Assembly (NCBI GenBank): GCA_003141455.1
Contig: PLMA01000042.1
Span: forward strand, 43,854 to 107,853
Length of the DNA: 64,000 bases
Direction: 5' to 3'
DNA from: Chloroflexota bacterium
GTDB lineage: Bacteria > Chloroflexota > Limnocylindria > Limnocylindrales > CSP1-4
This document shows positions 52,222 through 60,479 of the stretch, in pieces. The translations under genes were made by a program, and so were the position numbers. Numbering within the stretch: position 1 is the stretch's first letter; the number at the start of each line of letters is the position of its first letter. The notes below the pieces were generated by a model that saw only the letters and a program-made list of their open reading frames with translations, had not been told where the DNA came from and searched no databases.

Positions 52222-52956
52222 CTAGCCCCGCCGCGTCATCGCCGCGTAGGTCACCCCGAACCCGAGGACACACCACACAGCCAGCACGAGGAAGGCGCCC
52301 GGCGGCAGCCCGAACTCGTTCGGCGCGATCGTGCCGCGAGTCACCTCGCCCATGGCCTGGATCGGCAGGATGCTGTGGATCGTCTCCAGCCATGCCGGCA
52401 GCTTGCTCGGCAGAAACGTCAGCGGCGAGAACATGAACACGAAGACCACAATCGCCTGGGTGATGATCACCGTCAGCATGTAGGGCAAGGTCGAGGCGAG
52501 GGCGTAGCCGACGCACGTCGCCGTGAGCGCGACCATCAGCATGGCCGGGACGACCAGTGGGCTGACCTGCAGGTCCAGGCCGAACCGCCACGCGCCGACG
52601 AGAACGCCCAGGACGACGCCTGGGATGACGATGCCGAGCCAGACCGTCAGGTCGGCCACGAGATAGGAGAGCCGCGGCACCGGCAGCGATCGCATGTAGG
52701 CCAGGCTTCCTTCGGTCTTCTGCTCCCCAACCGTCTGAGGGAGGGCTACCAAACCGACCGTGATCATCGAGATCGCCGGCGCTCCCGTGGCGATCAGGTA
52801 GATCGTCGTCCGATCCAGGGTTGGGAACAGGAGCGGATAGCCCAGCACGATCCCGAGTGAGAAGAGCGTCTGGACCGCCATCATCAGCGGCAGGTACGCC
52901 TTCTTGCGCAGCGCCTGCCAGGTCACCAGCAGCTGGTAGCTACGCAGCAGTTGCAC
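52222..52956 (-). CDS. ABC-2 type transporter permease
   Basis: 244 aa with about six hydrophobic segments. LRSYQLLVTWQALRKKAYLPLMMAVQTLFSLGIVLGYPLLF, then GLVALPQTVGEQKTEGSLAYMRSLPVPRLSYLVADL and FMFSPLTFLPSKLPAWLETIHSILPIQAMGE, are the ABC-2 pattern. Exports an unknown lipid, drug or polymer with the ATPase that overlaps its start by 17 nt. Confidence 0.88.
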   Translation of the reverse strand: MQLLRSYQLLVTWQALRKKAYLPLMMAVQTLFSLGIVLGYPLLFPTLDRTTIYLIATGAPAISMITVGLVALPQTVGEQKTEGSLAYMRSLPVPRLSYLVADLTVWLGIVIPGVVLGVLVGAWRFGLDLQVSPLVVPAMLMVALTATCVGYALASTLPYMLTVIITQAIVVFVFMFSPLTFLPSKLPAWLETIHSILPIQAMGEVTRGTIAPNEFGLPPGAFLVLAVWCVLGFGVTYAAMTRRG

Positions 52957-53902
52957 TCCTAGCCTCCTCTAGCTCCGCCGGCCCGGTTTCCACTCCGCCG
53001 ACAAGCGCCACGTAGACGTCCTCGAGCGTGGCCGGCCCGAGAGTGAACTCCTCGATGGCGCCGGCTCGCTGGAGTGATTCGGCCCAGGTCACGGCCTGGC
53101 CCGCGCCGTCCATCGGGATCCCCACCATCAGTCGATTGCCCACCGAGACCGAAGATCCTGGGAACGGAGAGATCGGGGCGTCGGCCGAGTCTGAGCTCAG
53201 TACGAGCTCCAGGCGCAGCGCGGCGCCGAGGCGGCCCTTGAGCTCCGCCGACGTCCCCTCGGCTATGACCCGACCCTGATCCAGGATCGCCAGCCTGTCG
53301 ACCGAACGCTCGGCCTCGATCACGTTGTGGGTGACCAACAGGACGGCTGCCCCATGGTCTGCCAGCGTCCGAACCTGCCGCCACAGGAGGCGGCGGCGGA
53401 CCGGATCCACGTCGTTGGTGGGCTCGTCGAGCATCACGACGCGGCCGGGTGAGACTGCCGCCATGGCGAATGCCACGAGCCTCTTCACGCCGCCTGAGAG
53501 ACGGGCCGCGTCGATGTCCAGCCACTCGCCAAGATCCAGCGCATCGACGAGCCGCTCGCGGCGGCGCCGGACCTCCAGCTTCGACGAACCGCGAAGCTGG
53601 CCGAGCAGGTCGATCGCCTGGCGGGGCGTGAGGCCGTCGATCGGCACCTGAGCCTGCGCCTGGAACGAGCACAGCCGCCGCGCCAGGCCGGGATCGGCGA
53701 TCATGTCGCGGCCGTCGATCCGGATGGTGCCGGAGGTGGGCCGGAGCAACCCGACCACCTGGTTGACCAGCGTCGTCTTGCCGGCGCCGTTGTGGCCGAG
53801 CAGGCCGAAGACTTCACCCTCGCCGACAGCCAGGCTGATCCGGTCGTTGGCTCGGGTCCCCGTCCGGTAGACCTTCGTCAGTTCTTCGATCTGCAGCAGC
53901 AC
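52940..53902 (-). CDS. ABC transporter ATP-binding protein
   Basis: 320 aa. Walker A GHNGAGKTT, signature LSGGVKR (Val for the usual Gln), Walker B VVMLDEPTNDVDP, and switch His in LLVTHN. A C-terminal extension of about 100 residues follows, as in multidrug exporter ATPases. GTG 53902 with AAAGGGGA is preferred; 39 earlier codons translate the repeat region. Upstream gap 53903-54237 (335 nt) contains a duplicated 78-bp repeat. Confidence 0.92.
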   Translation of the reverse strand: MLLQIEELTKVYRTGTRANDRISLAVGEGEVFGLLGHNGAGKTTLVNQVVGLLRPTSGTIRIDGRDMIADPGLARRLCSFQAQAQVPIDGLTPRQAIDLLGQLRGSSKLEVRRRRERLVDALDLGEWLDIDAARLSGGVKRLVAFAMAAVSPGRVVMLDEPTNDVDPVRRRLLWRQVRTLADHGAAVLLVTHNVIEAERSVDRLAILDQGRVIAEGTSAELKGRLGAALRLELVLSSDSADAPISPFPGSSVSVGNRLMVGIPMDGAGQAVTWAESLQRAGAIEEFTLGPATLEDVYVALVGGVETGPAELEEARSATAA

Positions 53903-53939
53903 GTTCGTCCCCTTTGCCTGGAGATTGGCGTCCTTGGGA

Positions 53940-54110
53940 GGCCGTCGCTTCGCGCAAAGTCGCAAGCGACTCGAGCGCTTCGCGAGCGGCTCCCAAGTCC
54001 GCCCTTCTTCAACTGTCACGAGGCCCTAGGGTGGCCGTCGCTTCGCGCAAAGTCGCAAGCGACTCGAGCGCTTCGCGAGCGGCTCCCAAGTCCGCCCTTC
54101 TTCAACTGTC
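53940..54110. repeat. 78-bp direct repeat, two identical copies
   Basis: Copies 53940-54017 and 54033-54110 are identical, offset 93 bp. Each contains short palindromes, e.g. GTCGC-AA-GCGAC and a longer GTCGCTT...AAGCGAC arm pair. Located in the 5' region of the ABC exporter gene and downstream of the SHOCT-like gene. No transposase or obvious target duplication. Confidence 0.9.
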
Positions 54111-54237
54111 TGCCCGGTCTCGCCTCCTCGGCGTCCGAGCCTCCGAACCCTGTTTCAGGCAACACCTGTCCAAGCCGGGCCGCTTGGGGCGTCCCGGTTT
54201 CGGGATCAGGATTGGCCGGCGGCTCCGGGCCGCCGCG

Positions 54238-54651
54238 TTACTCGATGACTATTCGGACCTCGTCGCCGTGGTCGGAGACCTCCAGGATCGGTCCGGTCAT
54301 GCCGTTCTGGATCGCCTCAACGATGCGAGATCGGTGGTCTGGCGATAGGCCAGGCACCTGGTCGATGGCGAAGCCCGCTGCCGCCAGCGGGATCTGGATG
54401 TTCACCACGGGGCGGCCGTTCTCGGCGACGAAGACTCGAATTCGCCGGCCGGCGAGGATGTCCTGCGCGGAACCGCGGCGGCCTTCGGCGCTCGCTCTCG
54501 AGTCGAGGGCGGGGTCTTGACGCCCGCCGGCCGACTTGCGTGCCTCTGGTTGCGCCTTCTCCTCCAGGGCGGCCACGATCGGAGCGGCCTCCTCGGCGGT
54601 CAGCCGGCCTTCCGAGACCAGCTTCAGGAGTGCTTCGAGCTCACCCGACAT
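54238..54651 (-). CDS. SHOCT-like N-terminal domain protein
   Basis: 137 aa. Begins with LEALLKLVSEGRLTAEEAAPIVAALEEK, a SHOCT-like/YvlB-N segment, then a charged linker and a C-terminal fold (IRVFVAENGRPVVNIQIPLAAAGFAIDQVPG...GPILEVSDHGDEVRIVIE). The latter resembles domains next to DUF4097 proteins. ATG 54651 has GGAGG 7 nt upstream and starts 4 nt after the DUF4097 gene. Confidence 0.78.
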   Translation of the reverse strand: MSGELEALLKLVSEGRLTAEEAAPIVAALEEKAQPEARKSAGGRQDPALDSRASAEGRRGSAQDILAGRRIRVFVAENGRPVVNIQIPLAAAGFAIDQVPGLSPDHRSRIVEAIQNGMTGPILEVSDHGDEVRIVIE

Positions 54652-54655
54652 AGCC

Positions 54656-55762
54656 TTACCTCCCCGACCGATCGAGGCGCTCGGCGGCTTCATCCACGCC
54701 GATCTCGCCTCGTTCCAGGGCCTGCAGGACAGCCAGTTCTTCATCCTGGGCCAGATCACCCTGGGATTCGGCCGTCTCCTCGGGGTTCCAGCTCTCTACG
54801 GACTCGACCGGAGCGGACTGCTCCGGCTCGGCCGCGGCCTGGTCCGCCGCAGTCGCCTGGGCCGGAGAGGATGTGACCGACGCCTCGGATTCCGTGCTCG
54901 TCGACGCGGCCGGGCCTGACGCCTCGACAGTCCGATCCTCCGGCCTCGCGGCCAGCAGATGCAGACCGCCGGACGTGGAGTTGACCCGGAAGGCCGAGCG
55001 ACCGTCGCCCACGATCGACCGCCAGAAGCCTCGTCCGCCTTCTACCCGATGCTCGATCTCCGAGACGATCGAGCCCGAGACCGTGCGGAGCTCAGCCGTG
55101 ACGCCGGAAAGCGGCGTCAGGGAGACACTGCCCGAGATCGACTCGGCCCGGTAGTCGCCCGCCGGATCCAACGCCCCGATGACGGAGATGCCGCCGCTCG
55201 TAGACGAGAGGATCATCCCGTGGAAGCAGTTGGCGCGCGCCCTTATCCCACCCGAGACGGTGTTGCAGCGAAGCCGCAGATCGCCGCCGCGATCGAGACC
55301 TATCGACCCGGATATCGAGCCGGCCTCGACGATCCCGCCCAGGCCCCACAGGCGAATGTCGCCCGAGACCGTCCGGTACTTCTGGTCGCCGATCAGGGAG
55401 ATGGCCTCGATCGAGCCGCTCATCGTCTCGAGGCGAACCCGCGTCCCCCACGGCACGTCGATGGCGATGTCCGCGCTGACGCGTGCCCCGCCGAAGAGCC
55501 AGGCCAGCCCGGAGGAGAGACGCCGCTCGGGCGTCTCGATCTCGAGCGATCCAGGGCCGCGGTCTATCAGGACTCGCCCGGTCTCGAGCGCTCGCTCGGC
55601 CGAGGCGTGATCGGTCGCTCGGATCTTGTACGCGACCGTCATCCGAGCTTCCTCGCCGTCGATACCGCGAACCCGCAGAAGACCGCCGATTGTCTTGATC
55701 GACATTCGTCCGCTGGTACCCAGCCGATGGGCGAGCGTCTCAGTGCGCTCCAGCGTCCCCAT
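54656..55762 (-). CDS. DUF4097-family beta-repeat protein with SHOCT-like tail
   Basis: 368 aa. A series of short beta-strand repeats with SGS/SGG turns (METMSGSIEA, RTVSGDIRLWG, GSISGSIGL, NTVSGGIRA, SSTSGGISV, ESISGSVSL, RTVSGSIVS, NSTSGGLHL) makes the DUF4097 beta-helix-like fold. An acidic Ser/Glu linker follows, ending in a SHOCT-like EELAVLQALERGEIGVDEAAERLD. ATG 55762 with AAGGAG. No signal peptide. Cotranscribed with the DUF2089 regulator upstream. Confidence 0.85.
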   Translation of the reverse strand: MGTLERTETLAHRLGTSGRMSIKTIGGLLRVRGIDGEEARMTVAYKIRATDHASAERALETGRVLIDRGPGSLEIETPERRLSSGLAWLFGGARVSADIAIDVPWGTRVRLETMSGSIEAISLIGDQKYRTVSGDIRLWGLGGIVEAGSISGSIGLDRGGDLRLRCNTVSGGIRARANCFHGMILSSTSGGISVIGALDPAGDYRAESISGSVSLTPLSGVTAELRTVSGSIVSEIEHRVEGGRGFWRSIVGDGRSAFRVNSTSGGLHLLAARPEDRTVEASGPAASTSTESEASVTSSPAQATAADQAAAEPEQSAPVESVESWNPEETAESQGDLAQDEELAVLQALERGEIGVDEAAERLDRSGR

Positions 55763-55766
55763 CCCC

Positions 55767-56180
55767 TTACTCCTTCCGACCGCGGAGCGCAGCCGCGGCC
55801 TCTTCCGACGTGATCTCATGCCGGGCCAGGCGCTCGAGCACCTCGCGGCGCAAGTCGGCCGTCTCGCCCGAGCGAGCGGTGACGTCCTCGCCTTCGTCGC
55901 CGATCGAGGCTCCGTCCGCCAGCCCAAGCGCCCGCACCAGCGCGTCGATCCGGGCTCGAACGGTTGGGTACGACACCTTGAGCTCTCTCTCGAGCTCCTT
56001 GGCGTTGCCCCGAGCGCGCAGGAAGCTCTCCAGCAGGGCGAGCTGCTCGCGGTTCAGTCGCCCGAACCGACCGACGTTAAACTCGCCCTCGATCGCCGTG
56101 CCGCAGCCCCGGCACACGAGCCGGGTTATCGACAGCTCGCTCGAACAGACCGGACAAGTTGAGATGACGTCGCGTGACAT
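55767..56180 (-). CDS. DUF2089 family zinc-ribbon regulator
   Basis: 137 aa. Zinc ribbon TCPVCSSELSITRLVCRGCG, then EGEFNVGRFGRLNREQLALLESFLRARGNAKELERELKVSYPTVRARIDALV, the DUF2089 wHTH-like region, and a short SHOCT-like tail (LERLARHEITSEEAAAALRG). Probably represses or senses for the DUF4097 operon it leads. ATG 56180. Its promoter is at 56268-56297. Confidence 0.88.
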   Translation of the reverse strand: MSRDVISTCPVCSSELSITRLVCRGCGTAIEGEFNVGRFGRLNREQLALLESFLRARGNAKELERELKVSYPTVRARIDALVRALGLADGASIGDEGEDVTARSGETADLRREVLERLARHEITSEEAAAALRGRKE

Positions 56181-56267
56181 TCGTTACCAACTTCTCGTTT
56201 CGAGCCCTACCTTCGACTCGCCGTGGCATCCCACCGGCTCGCCGTACGCGGGCTCTTGTTTGTTACC

Positions 56268-56297
56268 ACTATTGCATCACGAGATTCTATTTGTCAA
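56268..56297 (-). promoter_or_regulatory. Promoter of the DUF2089-DUF4097-SHOCT operon
   Basis: TTGACA (complement of 56292-56297), 18-bp spacer, AATAGT (complement of 56268-56273), in an unusually AT-rich patch. GGTAACAAA just downstream (about 56258-56266) and GGTAACGAA at the gene start (56182-56195 region) are near-identical and could be operator half-sites. The rest of 56181-56538 holds no gene. Confidence 0.6.
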
Positions 56298-56538
56298 GTG
56301 CGAGATACCAATTTGTAATTCCAGGCCCATACATCATCTGTAGGGCCATGGCGGACGCCCGGCGAGGTCTGGATGCCAGGGCGAAATGGGCGACTCGGCA
56401 TCGGCCTGGGAACGCTTCGCGGCAGACCCGGCGAGATCGGCCTGCGCCGCACCGGCCGGCGGCCCCGGACCGCAATGGCGAGGGGGTATAGATTCGGGAA
56501 GGCAGCGCGCGTGCGCTTCGACCCGGCTGGAGGCCCCC

Positions 56539-57099
56539 ATGGCTGGACGCGTATACAACTTTGAGAACCCGGATCGGTTCGTGGCCGGCGCGATCGGCCA
56601 GGCGGGCAGCCGGACCTTCTACCTTCAAGCTCGCGATGCAGGCCGGCTGGTGTCGGTCCTCCTCGAGAAGGTCCAGGTCACGCTCCTGGCCGAGCGTCTT
56701 GCGGAGCTGCTGGCCGAAGTCCGCCAACGCGGTGCCGGCGTGCCCGATGAACCGGCCGCGAACGAGATCGACAGCGCGCCCCTTGAAGAACCGATCGACG
56801 AGCTCTTCCGCGTCGGCACGATGGCCATCGTCTGGGACGGCGAAGAGGAGTCGATTCTCGTGGAAGCGCGCGAGATCACCGAGCAGGACGAGGAGCCGGA
56901 CGCGGCTGGCCAGGCGGACGAGGACGAGGAGGGCGAGTCCGACGTCGTACGGGTCCGTCTCCGGCCGGCCCAGGCGCTGGCCTTCTCGCAACGAGCTCTC
57001 GAGGTCGTTGCGGCGGGCCGTCCGCCATGCCCGTTCTGCGGACAGCCACTGAACCCGGAAGGCCACATCTGCGCTCGCCGCAACGGCTTCATGCACTGA
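56539..57099 (+). CDS. DUF3090 family protein
   Basis: 186 aa. GRVYNFENPDRFVAGAIGQAGSRTFYLQARDAGRLVSVLLEKVQVTLLAERL is the family start; WDGEEESILVEA, VRVRLRPAQALAFSQRALEVVAAGRPPCPFCGQPLNPEGHICARRNG ends it with a CPFC...C zinc-knuckle-like motif. Function unknown. In actinobacteria it sits with an SCO1664-type gene, as here. ATG 56539 with GGAGG 6 nt upstream. Confidence 0.9.
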   Translation: MAGRVYNFENPDRFVAGAIGQAGSRTFYLQARDAGRLVSVLLEKVQVTLLAERLAELLAEVRQRGAGVPDEPAANEIDSAPLEEPIDELFRVGTMAIVWDGEEESILVEAREITEQDEEPDAAGQADEDEEGESDVVRVRLRPAQALAFSQRALEVVAAGRPPCPFCGQPLNPEGHICARRNGFMH

Positions 57100-57104
57100 G
57101 CAAG

Positions 57105-57974
57105 ATGACCGACGCGGGCGCGGATGGCGCCTCCGGCACGCGCGATGACGCCGGCGACGGGGGGTCGCCCGATCCCATGGTCACGGGGCTGACCAGGGCC
57201 GAGATGGAGGCGGCCGCACTGGAAGGACGGCAGGTTGCCGGCCGCCTCGAGAAGGCCGCGGCCGTCCGCCTGCTGAAGGAGGGCGAGGTAAGCGTCGTGG
57301 GGCGGCTCATGACGGCCTCGAACTCCACGTTCTTCTGCCTGGTCCAGGGACCCGACGCCGAATCGGGCAAGAGCGTCGCCGCCAGCGCCGTGTACAAGCC
57401 GATACGTGGCGAGCGGCCGCTGTACGACTTCCCGGACGGCACGCTCGCCTGCCGGGAAGTTGCCGCCTACGCCATCTCGGAGGCGAGCGGATGGGAGATC
57501 GTCCCGCCCACCGTCCTGCGCGACGGGCCGTTCGGCGAGGGGATGGTCCAGCTCTGGGTCGAGGTAGACGACTCGGTCGATCTGGCCGAGCTGATCCAAT
57601 CCGACAGCGCGCCCTTGCGGCGGATGGCGGTCCTGGACGCGGTCATGAACAACGCCGATCGCAAGGGCGGGCACCTCCTGCCGCTCCCCGACGGCCGGGT
57701 CCAGGGCTGTGACAACGGCCTGTGCTTCGCGGTCGAGCCCAAGCTGCGGACGGTCCTGTGGCGGTGGCGCGGCCAGCCACTCACCGATGAAGAGCGCGCG
57801 GTGCTGGAGCGACTCCACGAGGAGTTGAGGGGCCGGCTCGGCGAGGAGCTCGTGCCGCTCCTCGCCCCGACCGAGGTTCAAGCTACCTTGCGGCGCATCG
57901 AGGCGCTCCTGGCCACAGGTCGCCTCCCCCGCCCCGACCGCAACCGCCCTGCCATTCCCTGGCCCCCCTACTGA
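57105..57974 (+). CDS. SCO1664 family protein (PI3/4-kinase-like fold)
   Basis: 289 aa. SNSTFFCLVQ, VYKPIRGERPLYDFPDGTLACREVAAYAISEASGWEIVPPTVLRDGPFGEGMVQLWVE, VLDAVMNNADRKGGHLLPLPDGRVQGCDNGLCF, with the NADRKGGH and DNGLCF segments in the place of kinase catalytic and metal loops. ATP-dependent activity is plausible but unproven. Begins 5 nt after DUF3090; ATG 57105. Confidence 0.87.
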   Translation: MTDAGADGASGTRDDAGDGGSPDPMVTGLTRAEMEAAALEGRQVAGRLEKAAAVRLLKEGEVSVVGRLMTASNSTFFCLVQGPDAESGKSVAASAVYKPIRGERPLYDFPDGTLACREVAAYAISEASGWEIVPPTVLRDGPFGEGMVQLWVEVDDSVDLAELIQSDSAPLRRMAVLDAVMNNADRKGGHLLPLPDGRVQGCDNGLCFAVEPKLRTVLWRWRGQPLTDEERAVLERLHEELRGRLGEELVPLLAPTEVQATLRRIEALLATGRLPRPDRNRPAIPWPPY

Positions 57975-58122
57975 CGGTGGGGCGGCCCGCGGCGCTGACT
58001 GGCTGACTGGCTCGCCGCGACCGGCGCCAGCTTGAGCGGCCGTCCCGTCGTTTCGCTCGCCCGCCGCATCGGCTCGACGCGGCAGCTCGCCCTCCGGCAC
58101 AATCCGCTCAGGAGGAACGACT

Positions 58123-59208
58123 CTGCTCGACTATCTGGAAACCAGAACCAGGATCATCGCCCTCGTGGCCATCGGCGCCAGCCTGGCCGCGCTGGCGCTG
58201 CTCGTCATCGGCGCCCGAGGCGTCCCCGTCTTCGCCGCGTCCGCGGTCGGTCTCGCCGGCCTCGCGGCGATGGTCGGCGAAGGAACTGAGCAGCTGGGTC
58301 GGCGGCTGGGGCCCAGGGCGACGGGAGTCCTCCAATCCGCTCTCGGCAACCTGCCCGAGTTCTTCATCGGCATCTTCGCCTTGCGCGCGGGCCTGCTCGA
58401 CCTTGTACGCGCGGCACTCGTCGGCTCGATCCTGGCCAACACCCTGCTAGTGCTGGGGCTCGCCTTCCTGCTGGGAGGCCTTCGGCACGGCCCGCAACGA
58501 TTCGGTGCCGATCAGACGAGAATGATATCCACGCTCCTGGTCCTCGCCGTCGCGGCGCTGGCCATCCCGACGATCGCCACCGCGCCCGGCGGTCCCGCCC
58601 ACGGCCACGAGACCGAACTCTCCGTGTTCGTCTCGATTGTCCTCCTGGTCGTCTTCGCGGCGAGCATTCCCTCCGCCATCGGCAAGGGGTCGGCGGTTGG
58701 AGCTGTGGAGAATCAGGCGTCGAGCCAGCCGACCTGGCCCATGTCCCTTGCTCTCGGGACGCTTGTCGTGGCCGGGGTGGGCGCGGCATTCGTGTCGGAC
58801 TGGTTTGTCGGCGCCCTCCGCCCGGCCATGAGCACGCTCGGCATGTCCGAAGAGTTCGCTGGCCTGGTGGTCGTGGCCATCGCCGGCAATGCCGTGGAGA
58901 ACGTGGTCGGGGTCCAAGCGATGCTGGCCAACAAGGGCGACCTCGCCATCAGCGTGATCCTCAACTCCAGCCTGCAGGTGGCCCTGGCGCTTGCCCCGAT
59001 CCTGGTCCTCGCCAGCCTCTTCCTGGGCGGCACGACCCTGACCCTGGTGGTCTCTCCGCTCCTGGTCGCCGCGCTCGCCCTGACCGCTTTCCTGGCCGCC
59101 CTCGTGGTCATCGACGGCGAATCCACGTGGCTCGAGGGCACGGCTCTGATCGGCCTGTACGTCATCCTGGCGGCGAGCGTGTGGTGGGGCCAACCGATCG
59201 CCGGCTGA
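58123..59208 (+). CDS. CaCA-family cation:proton antiporter (CAX type), CTG start
   Basis: About 361 aa with some ten hydrophobic segments. The two alpha repeats are SALGNLPEFFIGIFALRAG and AIAGNAVENVVGVQAMLANKGDL (GNxxE motifs with the cation-binding Glu). Probably exports Ca2+. CTG 58123 is chosen because AGGAGGA (58110-58116) sits 6 nt upstream, and it adds LLDYLETRTRIIALV, completing an amphipathic lead-in; the first ATG/GTG/TTG in frame is GTG 58165, which lacks a ribosome binding site. Confidence 0.8.
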   Translation: MLDYLETRTRIIALVAIGASLAALALLVIGARGVPVFAASAVGLAGLAAMVGEGTEQLGRRLGPRATGVLQSALGNLPEFFIGIFALRAGLLDLVRAALVGSILANTLLVLGLAFLLGGLRHGPQRFGADQTRMISTLLVLAVAALAIPTIATAPGGPAHGHETELSVFVSIVLLVVFAASIPSAIGKGSAVGAVENQASSQPTWPMSLALGTLVVAGVGAAFVSDWFVGALRPAMSTLGMSEEFAGLVVVAIAGNAVENVVGVQAMLANKGDLAISVILNSSLQVALALAPILVLASLFLGGTTLTLVVSPLLVAALALTAFLAALVVIDGESTWLEGTALIGLYVILAASVWWGQPIAG

Positions 59209-59278
59209 GCGCGGCTGAAGCGAGTTCGCGCCGGTAGACTTGTCGGACCCTCCGCCCACCTCTCGACGAAGGCCCGCC

Positions 59279-60367
59279 TTGAAGTACCGCCTCTCGCCCA
59301 ACGACTCCCCCGCGCAGGCCCCCGGTGGTTCCGAGGCGCGCGGCCGCCACTCTGAGATCCTGTCCACCGTCCGGGGCCGGCTTCCGAGAGGCCGGTTCGT
59401 CCCGACCCGATCGAAGGCCGACACGGTCGGCTTCCTGGTGGCCTGGTTCGTCCTGATAGCTGTCGCCGTGCAGCTCGCCGCGGTCGTCATCGACAACATG
59501 AGCTACCACTGGTGGCCGGCCTACGACACCAACGCGTACTGGCTGGCGGCGCGACACCTCCTGGACGGAGACAAGCTGTATGCGCAGGCCCAGATTTGGA
59601 CTGCCGGGGCGTACAAGTACCCGCCCGTCTACGCCCAGCTGGTCCTTCCGATCGGGCTGGTGCCGGAGGGGATCGTCGACTGGATCTGGCGGATCGTGGG
59701 CGTCCTTTGCCTGCGCTACCTGGCCGGGTCGTGGAAGCTGGCCGTTCTGGCCGCCCTCCAGTGGCCGGTATTCGCCGAGATCGGCTTCGGCAACGTGACT
59801 CTCCAGCTCGGGGCGGTGGCTCTGATGTGCCTGTGCCGCGGCCGGGTAGCCACCGCGGGCATCTACCTCCTGCCGTGGTTCGCGGGGATGAAGTTCGGGC
59901 CCGCGCTCCTGATCCCGTACCTGTGGATGACTCGCCCCGAGACCCGCCGGCCGCTCGCGATCAGCTGCGCCGTCTTCGCGGGGGCCTGCCTGGCGTCGTT
60001 CGCGATCGCGCCCGGTCTCTGGTTCGACTACCTCGGGACGTTCGGCTGGGAGGCGCAGTCGCAGATGCAGGCGATGTACGTGTACGCAATCGTCCCCAAC
60101 CACGGCGGTCTCGACCTGGCCATCCGTCTCGCCATCGGAGCGGCGGCGATCCTTGTGGCCATCCGCTGGCGCCTGGACTGGCTGGCGTTCGTCGCGGCCA
60201 CGGCCACCATGCCGATCTTCTCGCTGACTCGCCTGGCCCTTCTGGTGGGGCTGTGGCCGTTGTGGCTGCGAAAGGTCGTGGACAAGTGGCGCACCCGCGA
60301 CGGCGACCTGCGGCGCTGGACCACCGCGCCCCTGGTCCACCTGGACATGCTCCCGCCAAAGAGCTGA
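59279..60367 (+). CDS. Polytopic membrane protein, GT87/DUF2029-like
   Basis: 362 aa, about nine hydrophobic segments. YDTNAYWLAARHLLDGDKLYAQ (with the DxN in the first loop) and AYKYPPVYAQLVLPIG are the marks of polyprenol-phosphate-dependent mannosyl/arabinosyl transferases of the GT87 group. TTG 59279 has GAAGG 6 nt upstream and lies behind a TAGACT -10 (59235-59240) whose predicted start (about 59247) would exclude the TTG at 59240. Acceptor unknown. Confidence 0.78.
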   Translation: MKYRLSPNDSPAQAPGGSEARGRHSEILSTVRGRLPRGRFVPTRSKADTVGFLVAWFVLIAVAVQLAAVVIDNMSYHWWPAYDTNAYWLAARHLLDGDKLYAQAQIWTAGAYKYPPVYAQLVLPIGLVPEGIVDWIWRIVGVLCLRYLAGSWKLAVLAALQWPVFAEIGFGNVTLQLGAVALMCLCRGRVATAGIYLLPWFAGMKFGPALLIPYLWMTRPETRRPLAISCAVFAGACLASFAIAPGLWFDYLGTFGWEAQSQMQAMYVYAIVPNHGGLDLAIRLAIGAAAILVAIRWRLDWLAFVAATATMPIFSLTRLALLVGLWPLWLRKVVDKWRTRDGDLRRWTTAPLVHLDMLPPKS

Positions 60368-60467
60368 AGCTTCCAACGGGAGGCCGCGCGCCTCGTGGCA
60401 CACCGGGCCGCCGGACGGGAGTCCGAGCGGGACTGCCGTCCCGAAGCGGTCGAACGCGGAGATGGGG

Positions 60468-60473
60468 TAGGCT
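60468..60473 (+). promoter_or_regulatory. -10 element for a leaderless transcript
   Basis: TAGGCT, then 6 nt, then GTG 60480; no Shine-Dalgarno. Confidence 0.5.
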
Positions 60474-60479
60474 CAGAGC

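Noticed and set aside
53792..54520. Plus-strand frame with a duplicated peptide
   Set aside because: The duplicated peptide is simply the translation of the 78-bp DNA repeat; the frame is antisense to the ABC ATPase and SHOCT-like genes.
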